64,000 bases of DNA from Yersinia ruckeri ATCC 29473 (GTDB lineage Bacteria; Pseudomonadota; Gammaproteobacteria; Enterobacterales; Enterobacteriaceae). Within the stretch, counting starts at the first letter, position 1, and the number at the start of each line of letters is the position of its first letter. The position numbers and the translations under genes were made by a program. The DNA lies in contig NZ_KN150747.1 in the NCBI RefSeq assembly GCF_000754815.1, forward strand, positions 2,263,908 through 2,327,907. The letters run 5' to 3'. This document shows, in pieces, positions 1 to 11,122 of the stretch. The notes beneath the pieces were generated by a model. The model saw nothing but the letters and a program-made list of their open reading frames with translations. It was not told where the DNA came from and searched no databases.

Positions 1-202
1 GAACACTGCAAATAAGCTGATTTCCATAAATTCCGAGTAGGTATCGTGTGTTAGGATTATCGTACTCATCAAACTCCATGTCATTACTACAGTTCACTGC
101 CCATTGAAGCCGATCTTTAAACGTTTTCTTTCTTAACCTGTAAAGATCATCAGACCTCATATCCATTAATTCTTCATAACTGACATCGAAAATTTCTAAC
201 AT
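1..202 (-). CDS. Acyl-homoserine-lactone synthase (LuxI family), N-terminal part
   Basis: The minus strand from ATG at 202 reads into the left edge as 67 codons beginning MLEIFDVSYEELMDMRSDDL. This fits the N-terminus of LuxI-family autoinducer synthases, which make N-acyl-homoserine lactones from S-adenosylmethionine and acyl-ACP. The family's N-terminal block is visible: L-R-K-K-T-F-K-D-R-L-x-W near residues 23-34, with the conserved Arg, Phe and Trp, then the D-x-Y-D segment near 46-48. The catalytic C-terminal half lies outside the window. In Yersinia and Serratia such genes usually sit next to a convergent luxR gene, which would also be outside. The family call is firm; the acyl-chain specificity cannot be told. 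Confidence 0.88.
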   Translation of the reverse strand, partial: MLEIFDVSYEELMDMRSDDLYRLRKKTFKDRLQWAVNCSNDMEFDEYDNPNTRYLLGIYGNQLICSV

Positions 203-1148
203 TTATTTTTCCCAATAATTAATACTACTGGCATTTAACATATATGCTTGAATTTTATCATTCAAAAAGCGGATTGTCTCGCTTAGAAATCCTTGAATGT
301 TCATTTCTATTTACTTGATAAGACATATGCGTAGTACTCATCATAAATTATATTTATGCGAGCTATATAGTGCAATAAATTATAAATGATATTTTTTAAC
401 TACAAAAGACAATGGCGTTGATTAATAACTAATCAAAAATAATATTTTCATGCATTCTTTAAAATAATCTAATAAATAAATTACTATCAAGACAAGAATG
501 CATAGATATGATTATAAAACGATACTTTTTTCCTAAAGAGAGGATAGCCAGTAGTGACTAGCGCTTTTCTAGAGATAAAAAAAGTGAAGTAATAAGCAAT
601 TGTATTTAAGTGACTTTTTTTGTCTCTGGCTCCGCCTGGCTAGGGAATGGCTTTATTACTGAACTTGCGCCAATGTAGAATGTGAATATTTTTAGCAGAG
701 AATGTCGACTGTGAGAAATCGATAGGGTTAACACATAACATACTCTCATTAAGAATGAGAATACTATTTTCGCAAGCTTAATTTTATGCGTTTATGCTAT
801 GAAATGTTTGCCAATGATATAGGTATGGTTTAGCCCTGTGTCATTCTACTTTGCTGTCGTTGGCCAGGTTTATCATGAGTAACGGTGTTTGTTTGAATAA
901 ACGTTTAATCCATTGTGATAATAATCGCAGAGTGAATTCTGTGGAGGTGCAACTGGCGTCACAGCACGATAAAACTACCGAATAAGTCCGCTGATAGGCG
1001 GAGTGCGGTTTTATGATATCTGACATGGACAACAAGGAGAGTAGGTTATCTGATAGCGACACCTCACGGAACGGGAGATTATTTTAGCGAGGAAAGGCCG
1101 TCTAAATAGAAATTAACAGCCTCTCCCAAATTCAGTGCTGATTAGTTT
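203..1148. other. AT-rich intergenic region without a recognised gene
   Basis: About 950 bases separate the LuxI start from the bglA stop. Most of it is strongly AT-rich. A 60-70 codon open frame on the minus strand (841-1062) has no convincing ribosome binding site and no family I recognise, so I do not call it a gene. The promoter of the LuxI gene must lie in the first part, but I could not point to a clear lux box. Short inverted repeats occur around 985-1010. Confidence 0.5.
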
Positions 1149-2696
<1,548 letters not shown>

Positions 2697-2797
2697 TTAG
2701 CGGTTTAATAGTTTGTTTTTGCTGAAAATCGTCATTGCGCCTAAGCTGGGAAGGCAATAACAGTGTCTTAAACATAAACATGGAGGCGTTGCGTTTG

Positions 2798-4969
2798 ATG
2801 CGTGTATCAACTTTAGTTTTAGCCATGAGTATGGCACTTACAGGGCAGGGGCACTCTACTGAAACGCTCAGCAGTGACCCAAATAATAAATCGCGGTTGA
2901 GTGGGAAAACGGATGTTAAAAGTCCAAATCCCTTTGTTAGCCGTAGTTCGTTGCCTTTTTCTGCGCCACCTTTTGATCTGATTAAAGAAAGTGACTATGA
3001 GCCGGCGATCGATCTTGGTATCGCTGAGCGTTTGGCAGAAGTGGATGCCATCGCCAATAATCCGACGCCGCCAACCTTTGAGAATACTTTTGTGACGCTG
3101 GAGAAGTCGGGCGCGATCCTGACTCGAGTCATAAATGTTTTTGGCGCAATGACGTCTGCCCATTCCAGCGATACGTTGCGGCAAATAGATGAAACCACAT
3201 CGCCAAAACTGGCGGCGTTAAACGACGCCATCATGCTGAATAGTAAACTTTTTAAGCGGGTCAAGACCGTTTATCACCAACGGGATACTCTCGGCCTTGA
3301 TGATGAGTCACTTCGCTTGGTGAACGTGATCTATCACAACTTCGTGCTGGCTGGAGCCAATCTTTCTGATGCAGATAAAATCCAGCTTAAAGCGCTTAAT
3401 CAAGAAGCGGCCAGCTTGAGCACTCAGTTTACTCATAGATTATTGGCGGCGACTAAAGAGGGTGCGCTAGCCATCAATGAGAAAGCGGCGTTGGCCGGAT
3501 TATCCAAAGCCGAGTTGGCCGCAGCGGCGCAGGCAGCTCATGATCGACAGTTGGGTCAGCAATGGCTGTTGGTGTTACAAAATACCACCCAGCAACCAGC
3601 ATTACAGAATCTGAGCGATCGAGACACACGGAAAGCACTATTTGATGCCTCGTGGAACCGGACAGAGAAAGGCGATGTTCATGACACGCGGAACATCATT
3701 TCTCGCCAGGCAAAAATTCGCGCCGAACAGGCTCAGCTATTGGGATTCCCGAACTATGCTGCTTGGAAGCTACAAAACCAGATGGCAAAAACGCCAGATG
3801 CGGCACTGAGCTTTATGCGAAATATTGTTCCGGCTGCGACGGCGCGAGCAGAGCGTGAAGCGAAAGATATTCAGGCTGTTATCGATCGACAAAAAGGTGG
3901 ATTTAAACTCGGGCCAGAGGACTGGCAGTTCTACGCTGAACAGGTGCGTAAGGACAAATACGCATTAGATGAATCGCAGATTAAACCCTATTTTGAATTA
4001 AATAATGTGTTGAATAATGGGGTGTTTTACGCAGCTAACCAGCTGTTTGGTATCCGCTTTAAAGAAAGAAAGGATTTGCCAGTTTATCATCCAGATGTGC
4101 GAGTGTATGACGTGATTGATAACGATGGTCAACCGCTGGCATTATTCTATACCGACTACTTTAAGCGTGATAATAAAGGTGGCGGAGCCTGGATGAGTAA
4201 TTTTGTCGATCAATCTAAGTTATTAGGCAGTAAACCTGTGATTTATAACGTGGCTAATTTTAGCAAACCAGCCACCGGTCAACCTGCATTGTTAACCTAT
4301 GATGAAGTTATCACGTTATTCCATGAATTTGGTCATGCCCTGCATGGCTTTTTCGCCAATCAGCAATATCCAAGCCTATCTGGAACCGCTACGGCACGTG
4401 ATTTTGTTGAGTTTCCGTCGCAGCTAAATGAATACTGGGCCAGCGATACCCAAGTGTTTTCCCATTATGCGAAACATTACCAAACCGGCGAACCTATGCC
4501 ACCGGCATTGGTGGATAAAATCCAAAAAGCCGATAAGTTCAACAAAGGCTATAGCATGACGGAGTTGCTGTCAGCCGCCTTGTTGGATATGCACTGGCAT
4601 ACGCTAAGTGCTAGCCAGCCGCCACAGGATGTTGATTTATTTGAGAGGGAATCGCTACGGCGTGACAACATCGATCTGAGCTATGCGCCACCACGTTATC
4701 GTTCCAGCTATTTCCAGCATATTTGGGGCAACGGTTATGCCGCCGGTTACTATGCTTATCTTTGGACAGAAATGCTGGCTGATGATGCCTTTGAGGGGCT
4801 GAAGGAAAATGGTGGATTAACTCGTGAAAATGGCCAGCGTTTACGTGACAAGATATTGTCACGCGGTAATAGCCAGGATCTGGAAAAACTGTATATCGAC
4901 TGGCGGGGCAAGGCACCCGAGATTGAACCTATGTTGATAAACCGTGGTTTAAAAGAGACTAACCCATAA
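2798..4969 (+). CDS. dcp: Peptidyl-dipeptidase Dcp with predicted signal peptide (M3)
   Basis: This zinc metallopeptidase of family M3 removes dipeptides from the C-terminus of peptides. It aligns with E. coli Dcp over almost its whole length. The zinc site HEFGH is at residues 509-513, with a downstream Glu ligand in the EFPSQLNEYW stretch. I place the start at the ATG at 2798, behind GGAGG at 2782-2786. This gives 723 residues against about 680 in E. coli. The extra N-terminus is a hydrophobic segment (residues 1-20) ending near GQGHS/TE, then a low-complexity linker, so a periplasmic location is likely here. Starts at 2735 and 2780 would bury the signal peptide. Confidence 0.93.
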   Translation: MRVSTLVLAMSMALTGQGHSTETLSSDPNNKSRLSGKTDVKSPNPFVSRSSLPFSAPPFDLIKESDYEPAIDLGIAERLAEVDAIANNPTPPTFENTFVTLEKSGAILTRVINVFGAMTSAHSSDTLRQIDETTSPKLAALNDAIMLNSKLFKRVKTVYHQRDTLGLDDESLRLVNVIYHNFVLAGANLSDADKIQLKALNQEAASLSTQFTHRLLAATKEGALAINEKAALAGLSKAELAAAAQAAHDRQLGQQWLLVLQNTTQQPALQNLSDRDTRKALFDASWNRTEKGDVHDTRNIISRQAKIRAEQAQLLGFPNYAAWKLQNQMAKTPDAALSFMRNIVPAATARAEREAKDIQAVIDRQKGGFKLGPEDWQFYAEQVRKDKYALDESQIKPYFELNNVLNNGVFYAANQLFGIRFKERKDLPVYHPDVRVYDVIDNDGQPLALFYTDYFKRDNKGGGAWMSNFVDQSKLLGSKPVIYNVANFSKPATGQPALLTYDEVITLFHEFGHALHGFFANQQYPSLSGTATARDFVEFPSQLNEYWASDTQVFSHYAKHYQTGEPMPPALVDKIQKADKFNKGYSMTELLSAALLDMHWHTLSASQPPQDVDLFERESLRRDNIDLSYAPPRYRSSYFQHIWGNGYAAGYYAYLWTEMLADDAFEGLKENGGLTRENGQRLRDKILSRGNSQDLEKLYIDWRGKAPEIEPMLINRGLKETNP

Positions 4970-4982
4970 CCCATATGACAGA

Positions 4983-5012
4983 GGGGCATGAATGTGTGCC
5001 CCATTATATTTT
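4983..5012 (+). terminator. Likely terminator of dcp
   Basis: GGGGCA (4983-4988) and TGCCCC (4997-5002) form a hairpin with an 8-base loop, followed by a T-rich run (attatatttt). It lies 14 bases after the dcp stop codon. Confidence 0.65.
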
Positions 5013-5300
5013 ATGGATAATTAATCGCCATATTTGAGAAGTGATCCACAGGGATGAAGGGGAAAACTCCCATTGGTTTATTCTGTTTATTGGGGGAATA
5101 ATGGCATTAAATTGTGGTATAGAAACATAGATTGTTATTTCGTCATGCGGCTTCTCATAAAATTGGTTTTCCTGCAATAATAAACATATTGCAATGGGTG
5201 ATTTTATTGGTGTATACCACTATAAATTTAAGATAACATCACACTATCACCTTCATTTAAATCACATTGTGGTTAATAATATTTAAATCCCGCCATGAAA

Positions 5301-5327
5301 TAAAGTTCAAAAATAAACATCTGATAA
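5301..5327 (+). promoter_or_regulatory. Sigma-28 (FliA) class 3 flagellar promoter
   Basis: TAAAGTTC at 5301-5308, an 11-base spacer, and TCTGATAA at 5320-5327 match the FliA consensus TAAAGTTT-N11-GCCGATAA with one mismatch in the -35 and two in the -10 element. It sits 35 bases before an ATG at 5363 that opens the remnant of a chemoreceptor gene, the kind of gene this sigma factor normally drives. Confidence 0.75.
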
Positions 5328-5362
5328 GAACCCTATACAATTATTACTGTAGTGTGGTTTTA

Positions 5363-6018
5363 ATGTTTAAAGAAATGAAGATAAGCGTTGATTTATCGCT
5401 ATTTTGGCATTGACAGAAAAAGGGCGGCGATTACGCAGGAATAATATGAGCGTATTGGCCAGAAAGAATGGTACTAATATTGCGGATATTACCAATAATA
5501 TTGTGGCGATTAATCAAAGTTCGGAGAAGATATCTAATATTATTGGTGTGATCGACTCTATCTCGTTTCAGAGCAATATACTGGCATTGAATGCAGCGGT
5601 AGAGGCGGCGAGAGCAGGGGAAGCGGGTAAAGGTTTTGCCGTCGTTGCGTCGGAGGTTCGTAATCTGGCACAACGCAGTGCTGTCTCAGCCAAAGAAATT
5701 AAAGAGCTGATTGAAGACTCGGTGCATAAAATCAAACAAGGCTCTGATATGGCGGCTCATTCCAGTGAGGATATGAAAATATTGCTTGATGAGGTTGATC
5801 AAGTTAAAGATTTTGTCGGCAGCATTGCGATGGCTTCTGATGAACAGAGTCGCGGTATTGAGCAGGTTAATATTGCCATTGCGCAATTAGAACAAATTGC
5901 GCAACAAAATGCAGCATTGGTTGAGGAAGCCTCTGCGGCAACTGATTCTCTGGCCGATCAGGCTGATACTCTGGATGAAGTGATGCAGATTTTTACTCTA
6001 TCTAAAACGATGCAGTAA
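5363..6018 (+). pseudogene. Methyl-accepting chemotaxis protein, internally deleted
   Basis: The 3' part (open from about 5404, with an internal ATG at 5446) encodes the cytoplasmic signalling domain of a chemoreceptor: the hairpin tip with [16 protein letters not shown] and [18 protein letters not shown], then a helical return strand and an Ala/Glu-rich methylation-type region. The ligand-binding domain, both transmembrane segments and HAMP are absent. Upstream in another frame, ATG 5363 begins [14 protein letters not shown] and stops at 5411, resembling the first residues of a receptor. I read this as the two ends of one gene joined by a deletion of several hundred codons. A 191-residue soluble fragment from 5446 could still be made. 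No CheR/CheB pentapeptide is seen at the C-terminus. Confidence 0.75.
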
Positions 6019-6567
6019 GCCGGCGCTGGTAGAATGGGTACGCTCTTGCGTCAGACGTATAGCTAGATATATTCTGCCAGCCATCTTATTGACAGCATCT
6101 GCGGTAATAGGCCAATCGATTTTTTGCTGTGGAAAGACCCTATGACTTTCCCTTCCACTAAACAGACTACGTCGCTGGGCGTGTCTGACGTGCGGGTTGT
6201 TTTGGGTTCATTGATTCACGTTATGTCATCAGACAATTTTTATACAAATCGATTTTTATTTATTAATTATGGCTTGATGGATTAGCCATAACACTGTCTT
6301 GCATTATAATCCGATTACTTTACTTATATAATGGAGAAATAAGTTATTTAAAATAAACTTGTCGATTGTTTCACAATTATCTTACATGATTTTCTGATGG
6401 TTGTTCTATTCATTTTTTTTAAATGTTAGTTTACTTGTAAGCCAACACCAATGACACTTTTCTTCAACTGCTGGATGGTTTATTTATTGGCTGTTATTAA
6501 TCGATAATAAAAGAGTTGTTGCTCTATTTTAATCTCGTCAGAATATTCTAATAATAGCAGGTTAAAA
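6019..6567. other. Intergenic region upstream of the 2HCT transporter
   Basis: About 550 bases, AT-rich towards the right. There is an imperfect hairpin, ATGGCT...AGCCAT, around 6268-6290. No gene or clear operator was recognised. The promoter of the transporter, presumably under DcuR control, should lie here. Confidence 0.4.
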
Positions 6568-7929
6568 ATGAAAAAAATAAATCAGGATGTAATTTTTTCT
6601 AACCGTGATTCTGCTGAAAGTGATGGTGTCAAAACGTGGCCCATGAAAATTTTCAGTGGTATTTATGATAAAAATGTTAACGCAGTACCCTTAGTCCTTT
6701 TTCTCGCTATTGCTGCAATTGTCGTTATCTCCTCCTATTCTGGTCTATTACCTAAAAATATGATCGGCGGTCTGGCAGTTATTATGACGCTGGGCTTTGT
6801 TTTGTCACATATCGGGCGCAGTATTCCATTGTTAAAAGATATTGGTGGCCCGGCAATATTGTGTTTGATGGTGCCTTCAGTCTTGGTTTACTTCGGTGTA
6901 TTTCAGACTAATACATTAGATACCGTTCATTTGCTGATGAAAGAAGCCAACCTGCTCTATTTTGTCATCGCCTGTTTGGTGGTTGGCAGTATTTTGGGTA
7001 TGAATAGAGTAGTGTTGATTCAGGGGATGATGAGAATGTTTATTCCTCTGGTCGTGGGGACTGTTGCGGCGGTTGCTTCAGGCCTGTTGGTCGGGAAGCT
7101 TTTTGGTTATAGTTTCTACCATACTTTTTTCTTTATTATTGTCCCGATTATTGGTGGTGGCATCGGTGAGGGTATTCTACCGTTATCACTCGCCTATTCA
7201 GCCATTTTGGGTGAGTCCCCAGATATTTATGTGGCACAGTTAGCGCCAGCTGCGGTGGTCGGTAATATTTTTGCAATTATTTGCGCGGGGGTACTGGCTC
7301 GAATAGGCTCTCACCGCAAAGACATAAATGGCGACGGTATGCTGATCCGTAAAGCCGAAGACAATGCATTATTTACCTCGCAGGAAGGGCCACAACAAGC
7401 CGATTTTCAACTGATGGGTGGCGGTTTGCTGATGATTTGCGCCTTCTTTATTGTTGGCGGGTTATTTGAAAAGCTGGTGCATATTCCCGGTCCGGTATTA
7501 ATGATCCTGATTGCTGTGCTGTGTAAATACTGCCAGGTCATTCCGGCCAAAATGGAGTTGGGGGCACACAGTTGCTATAAGTTTGTCTCTACCACGTTGG
7601 TTTGGCCGTTAATGATCGGTTTGGGTATGCTTTTTGTTCCGTTGGAAAGCGTTGTTGCCGTATTTTCTATCGGTTATGTCGTTGTATGTGGCGCTGTTGT
7701 ATTATCTATGGCAACTATTAGCTTCTTTATCGCCCCTTACCTGAATATGTATCCAATAGAAGCCGCTATTGTGACCAGTTGCCATAGCGGCCTTGGTGGT
7801 ACCGGTGATGTCGCTATTTTATCGGCATCTAATCGAATGTCTTTGATGCCATTTGCGCAAATAGCGACGCGGATTGGCGGAGCATCTACGGTTATCGGCG
7901 CGACGTTATTGTTGGGCTGGATTATTTAA
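6568..7929 (+). CDS. 2-hydroxycarboxylate transporter (2HCT family symporter)
   Basis: This inner-membrane protein of 453 residues belongs to the 2HCT family of sodium- or proton-coupled malate/citrate symporters (CitS, MaeN, CimH). Two inverted structural repeats each carry the family's Gly-rich re-entrant loop: GGGIGEGILPLS near residue 197 and GLGGTGDVAILSASNRMSL near 410. The GEG version of the first loop is closer to the MaeN/CimH branch than to Klebsiella CitS (GNGAG), so malate or a broad dicarboxylate/citrate range is more likely than strict citrate. About eleven hydrophobic segments follow a 35-residue polar N-terminus. It converges with dcuR, which suggests control by DcuSR. No citrate lyase genes are nearby. 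Confidence 0.88.
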   Translation: MKKINQDVIFSNRDSAESDGVKTWPMKIFSGIYDKNVNAVPLVLFLAIAAIVVISSYSGLLPKNMIGGLAVIMTLGFVLSHIGRSIPLLKDIGGPAILCLMVPSVLVYFGVFQTNTLDTVHLLMKEANLLYFVIACLVVGSILGMNRVVLIQGMMRMFIPLVVGTVAAVASGLLVGKLFGYSFYHTFFFIIVPIIGGGIGEGILPLSLAYSAILGESPDIYVAQLAPAAVVGNIFAIICAGVLARIGSHRKDINGDGMLIRKAEDNALFTSQEGPQQADFQLMGGGLLMICAFFIVGGLFEKLVHIPGPVLMILIAVLCKYCQVIPAKMELGAHSCYKFVSTTLVWPLMIGLGMLFVPLESVVAVFSIGYVVVCGAVVLSMATISFFIAPYLNMYPIEAAIVTSCHSGLGGTGDVAILSASNRMSLMPFAQIATRIGGASTVIGATLLLGWII

Positions 7930-7935
7930 AGCGTT

Positions 7936-7986
7936 TCTAACAGGCTCACCTTGCCGCAGATGTTTGGTGAGGGGGAGCTTGTTAGA
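7936..7986. terminator. Imperfect hairpin between convergent genes
   Basis: TCTAACA (7936-7942) pairs with TGTTAGA (7980-7986), with further inner pairing of CTCACC and GGTGAG. There is no good T-run, so its role as a bidirectional terminator is only likely from its position. Confidence 0.4.
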
Positions 7987-8027
7987 CCTTCATAATATTA
8001 TCCGCAGTGCTGTTTATCCGAGTATTC

Positions 8028-8747
8028 TTATTCGCAGTATTGTTGTAATGCTCTGAGCTGGTCGGGAAGCAGACGGTAGAGATAAACTGGACGACCAGTA
8101 GCACCATAGAGTACATGAATACTGAGCACGGCAGTCTCAGAAAGAAAAATCAGATACTTACGACAAGATACCCTGGAGACGCCAATCGCCGTTGCCAGTT
8201 GTTCAGTTGAAAATTCACTACTTTGATTTGCCACAATCCATTCACAGACGGTGCGTAGCGTCTGACTGGTCAAACCTTTTGGCAATTTTTTGCGCTCACC
8301 ATTATTACGACTATCGCGGCGTAACAGTTTATCAATATCCGCTTGGGCGTAGTTATCGCGCTTCTCCAGTAGGCGATGCTGGTGCCGATAGACCGAGAGT
8401 GCCTCTTCGAAACGAGAGAACTGGAAAGGTTTGATCAGGTAATCAACCACACCGTACTGCAAAGCCTTCTTAATGGTATTGACATCACTGGCGGAGGAAA
8501 TAACGATGACATTGGTGTGTTCGCTAAATTCACGCAGCGTCGGTAGCAAGTCCAGTCCGTTGTCTTTCCGCATAAAAACATCGAGTAAAACCAAATGAAT
8601 GGGTGTCACGGAATGCATCAATTGCTCGCGGGCTTCCTGTAATGAAGACACCACACCACAGCAGAAAAAGCCGTTAACCTGACTTAAATAACATTTATTC
8701 AGCTCAGCCACCATGGCGTCGTCGTCTACTATCAACACATTAATCAT
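8028..8747 (-). CDS. dcuR: C4-dicarboxylate response regulator DcuR
   Basis: A CitB/DcuR-family response regulator of 239 residues, close to E. coli DcuR over its full length. The receiver domain (about 1-120) has the acidic pocket D8-D9-D10, a phospho-acceptor Asp in LLDVFM and the late Lys in IKPF. The C-terminal helix-turn-helix includes the conserved ISRVSCRKYL-type sequence (here VSRVSCRKYL). Phosphorylated DcuR activates fumarate/malate respiration and C4-dicarboxylate transport genes in E. coli. The start overlaps the dcuS end by 8 bases, so both are one transcript, and the gene converges on the 2HCT transporter. Confidence 0.93.
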   Translation of the reverse strand: MINVLIVDDDAMVAELNKCYLSQVNGFFCCGVVSSLQEAREQLMHSVTPIHLVLLDVFMRKDNGLDLLPTLREFSEHTNVIVISSASDVNTIKKALQYGVVDYLIKPFQFSRFEEALSVYRHQHRLLEKRDNYAQADIDKLLRRDSRNNGERKKLPKGLTSQTLRTVCEWIVANQSSEFSTEQLATAIGVSRVSCRKYLIFLSETAVLSIHVLYGATGRPVYLYRLLPDQLRALQQYCE

Positions 8748-10371
8748 GATTTACCGCACTGGTTTTATAAGGAATTTTAATGAAAAATTGAGTGTGGATA
8801 CCCGCCTCAGATTCAAACTCTAGTGTACCAGCCACAGCCTCAAGACTGCGTTGAACCAGCGTCAAACCAATTCCGCGCCCACTGCCTTTGGTTGAGAATC
8901 CTTCGTGTAAAATTTTGTCTTGCTGCTCAGTGGTAATACCTGGTCCGTTATCACTGACTTCACAATGTAATACCTCACCTGTGTGGTAAAAACTGATATT
9001 AATTTCTTTTTGCGGCATGTCCTGCATCGCATCCAGCGCATTTTCAATCAGATTTCCGAGCACAGTAATTAAGCTTATGGTTGTTTGTTCATCTTGAGTA
9101 TCAGGTAATCGACTGTCTTCACTGATCAATAGGGTAATGCCAAGATCCCGTGCCCGATTAATTTTTGCTAATAAGAAACCCGCAATCACTGGCGACTTTA
9201 TTTTAAACAGCAATGAACCTATCTCTTCCTGATGATTGTCGGCAGTTTTAAGGATATAGTCTTCCAACTGCGTATAATGTTTCATATGTAGCAGGCCGAG
9301 AATGACATGAAGTTTATTCATAAACTCGTGGGTTTGAGTCCGCAGGGCATCGGCATAATTGGCCATGCCGGTTAACCGTTGCATCAAATGGCTAATTTCA
9401 GTTTTATCGCGAAAGGTAGCAATGGCACCAATAATATCGCCATTCACTACCACCGGAACGGTATTTGCTAATAATATGCTACCGTTAAAATTAATTTCTT
9501 CGTCGCGCCGAGCTGTCCCTGTATCCAAAACCTGCTGTAGATTTAACCTGTTTGGCCAATATTTGCTGGTATTGTCCAATAATAAATTCGCCAGCGGACC
9601 ATTCTGCTTAAATAATCGTTTAGCTTCATGATTGACCAGTGTGATGCGGCAGTGGGTATCGACAGCAATAACCCCTTCCTTAATAGATTGCAACATCGCA
9701 TCCCGCTGTTCAAATAGATTGGTTATTTCATAGGGCTCAAAGCCAAACATGATTTTCTTTAAGGCTTTTACCAGAAACCAGGTGCCGAGAGTACCGACCA
9801 GAATCCCGAATATAATCGTCCAGGGAACGCTCCAGAGATTTTCATGAATCACCGACTGAATGTTGATCAGTGATACACCCACCGCCACTACACCAATCTG
9901 CTGGTGCTGTGCATTAAAAATCGGCGTAAAAACACGCAGGGCAGGAACTAATGTTCCACGATTAATTGCACTGTTTTCCTCACCGATTAAAGCTGGTTGT
10001 AGATCGTCTCCGACAAAATGCTGGCCGATCATCATTGGATTAGGGTGGGAATAGCGAATACCCTGCATATCGGTTACAACAATAAACAGTAATTCATTAC
10101 TCTTACTGACACTGTCAGCGAACGCCTGAATTTGGTTTCTGTCGGACTGATGGTTTAACCCATTAATGACTATAGGAGACAATGCCAGGGTTCGAGCAAC
10201 AGCAAAGGATTTCTCCTTTAGATTATCTTGTGCGACATGGCTGATTTGTATAAAAAATAGTGTATGTACCGCTAATAAAACCGAAATTATGACGATAGAT
10301 ACCATCAGAGTGACTGAGGTGCTGAGCCGTAGTGGCACTTTCTGTCTGTGTGTGGGTTTTACAACATCCAT
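8740..10371 (-). CDS. dcuS: C4-dicarboxylate sensor kinase DcuS
   Basis: Membrane histidine kinase. From the ATG at 10371 (GGAG six bases before it) it has 543 residues, the same as E. coli DcuS. The order is TM1 (about 17-42), periplasmic PASp/sCache domain with ligand residues in IRYSHP and ALRVFTPI, TM2 (about 182-204), cytoplasmic PAS, an SpoOB-type dimerisation helix with the phospho-accepting His at about 348 (THEFMNKLH), and a HATPase with NLIENALDAM, DNGPGI and GRGIGL. It senses fumarate, succinate, malate and similar acids. A TTG four codons upstream is a weaker start. The dcuB and fumB genes seen beside it in E. coli are absent; two other carboxylate transporters flank it instead. 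Confidence 0.94.
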   Translation of the reverse strand: MDVVKPTHRQKVPLRLSTSVTLMVSIVIISVLLAVHTLFFIQISHVAQDNLKEKSFAVARTLALSPIVINGLNHQSDRNQIQAFADSVSKSNELLFIVVTDMQGIRYSHPNPMMIGQHFVGDDLQPALIGEENSAINRGTLVPALRVFTPIFNAQHQQIGVVAVGVSLINIQSVIHENLWSVPWTIIFGILVGTLGTWFLVKALKKIMFGFEPYEITNLFEQRDAMLQSIKEGVIAVDTHCRITLVNHEAKRLFKQNGPLANLLLDNTSKYWPNRLNLQQVLDTGTARRDEEINFNGSILLANTVPVVVNGDIIGAIATFRDKTEISHLMQRLTGMANYADALRTQTHEFMNKLHVILGLLHMKHYTQLEDYILKTADNHQEEIGSLLFKIKSPVIAGFLLAKINRARDLGITLLISEDSRLPDTQDEQTTISLITVLGNLIENALDAMQDMPQKEINISFYHTGEVLHCEVSDNGPGITTEQQDKILHEGFSTKGSGRGIGLTLVQRSLEAVAGTLEFESEAGIHTQFFIKIPYKTSAVNHD

Positions 10372-10435
10372 GCCATGCTCCAAGAATAGCCAATATGCAA
10401 TTAGGTCTGCGACTGAAGGCTATTTTATTAATTAG

Positions 10436-11122
10436 CTCAATCTATTACATTAGTGTAATTAAGAACGATTTGCTGTGACTCAACATCTGATAATGTTATC
10501 TGAGGGCAGAGAGGAAGGGGGACAACTTATAGTTGGCTTGCCTCCGTAGGTAATCAAATCCACTCGTTAATAACAGCAACAAATTTTTTTCACTATATCA
10601 TATGGGATGTGGTATTGGGGGTTATTTTACTTACTAAATAGGCCGAGGAGACTAAAAATCTGATTATTCCTTATCAGTTATTTGAGATGTTATTTATTGT
10701 GAAAAATAATGGATGGTTGGGTTCCGATAGTCATTTTTTCTTATTCTCATCTGGCTTTCTTAATTTGATTACTTCCCATTACCTTTGTTGAGATAATAAT
10801 TTATTAAATAAATTAGGTGTGATAATTATTGGGTTGAAGTGTTATTGGAGTGGCGTGTGTGGCTTTCAATAAATAATAGATGGGTATCACATGGTTTTGT
10901 TTATGAAGAGTTTTTTATCTTATATGGCGGATTTTTCTCAGTGCGGTCAACAGAATAAAAGAAATCAATCCAGATCGAAAAAATGATAGCGTCACCTTTC
11001 CATACTTTGATCTTCTAATCGGTATCATATCAAGGGGAGTATCTATAGTCAGAAATAAAAGTCAGAAATAAATTTTTTTGTTGAGTAACGTCTAGCTGAA
11101 ATCTGGCGAGAAAGAAAAGCTG
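10436..11122. other. AT-rich intergenic region before the repeat element
   Basis: The dcuS promoter must lie at the left end. The rest is AT-rich and holds no recognised gene on either strand. Confidence 0.4.

Noticed and set aside
841-1062. 73-codon minus-strand open frame
   Set aside because: GTG start without a clear ribosome binding site, no recognisable family, AT-rich surroundings.
6568-7929. Calling the 2HCT protein CitS and the region a citrate fermentation island
   Set aside because: The first loop is GEG-type as in MaeN/CimH, the kinase is DcuS rather than CitA, and no citrate lyase or oxaloacetate decarboxylase genes are present.
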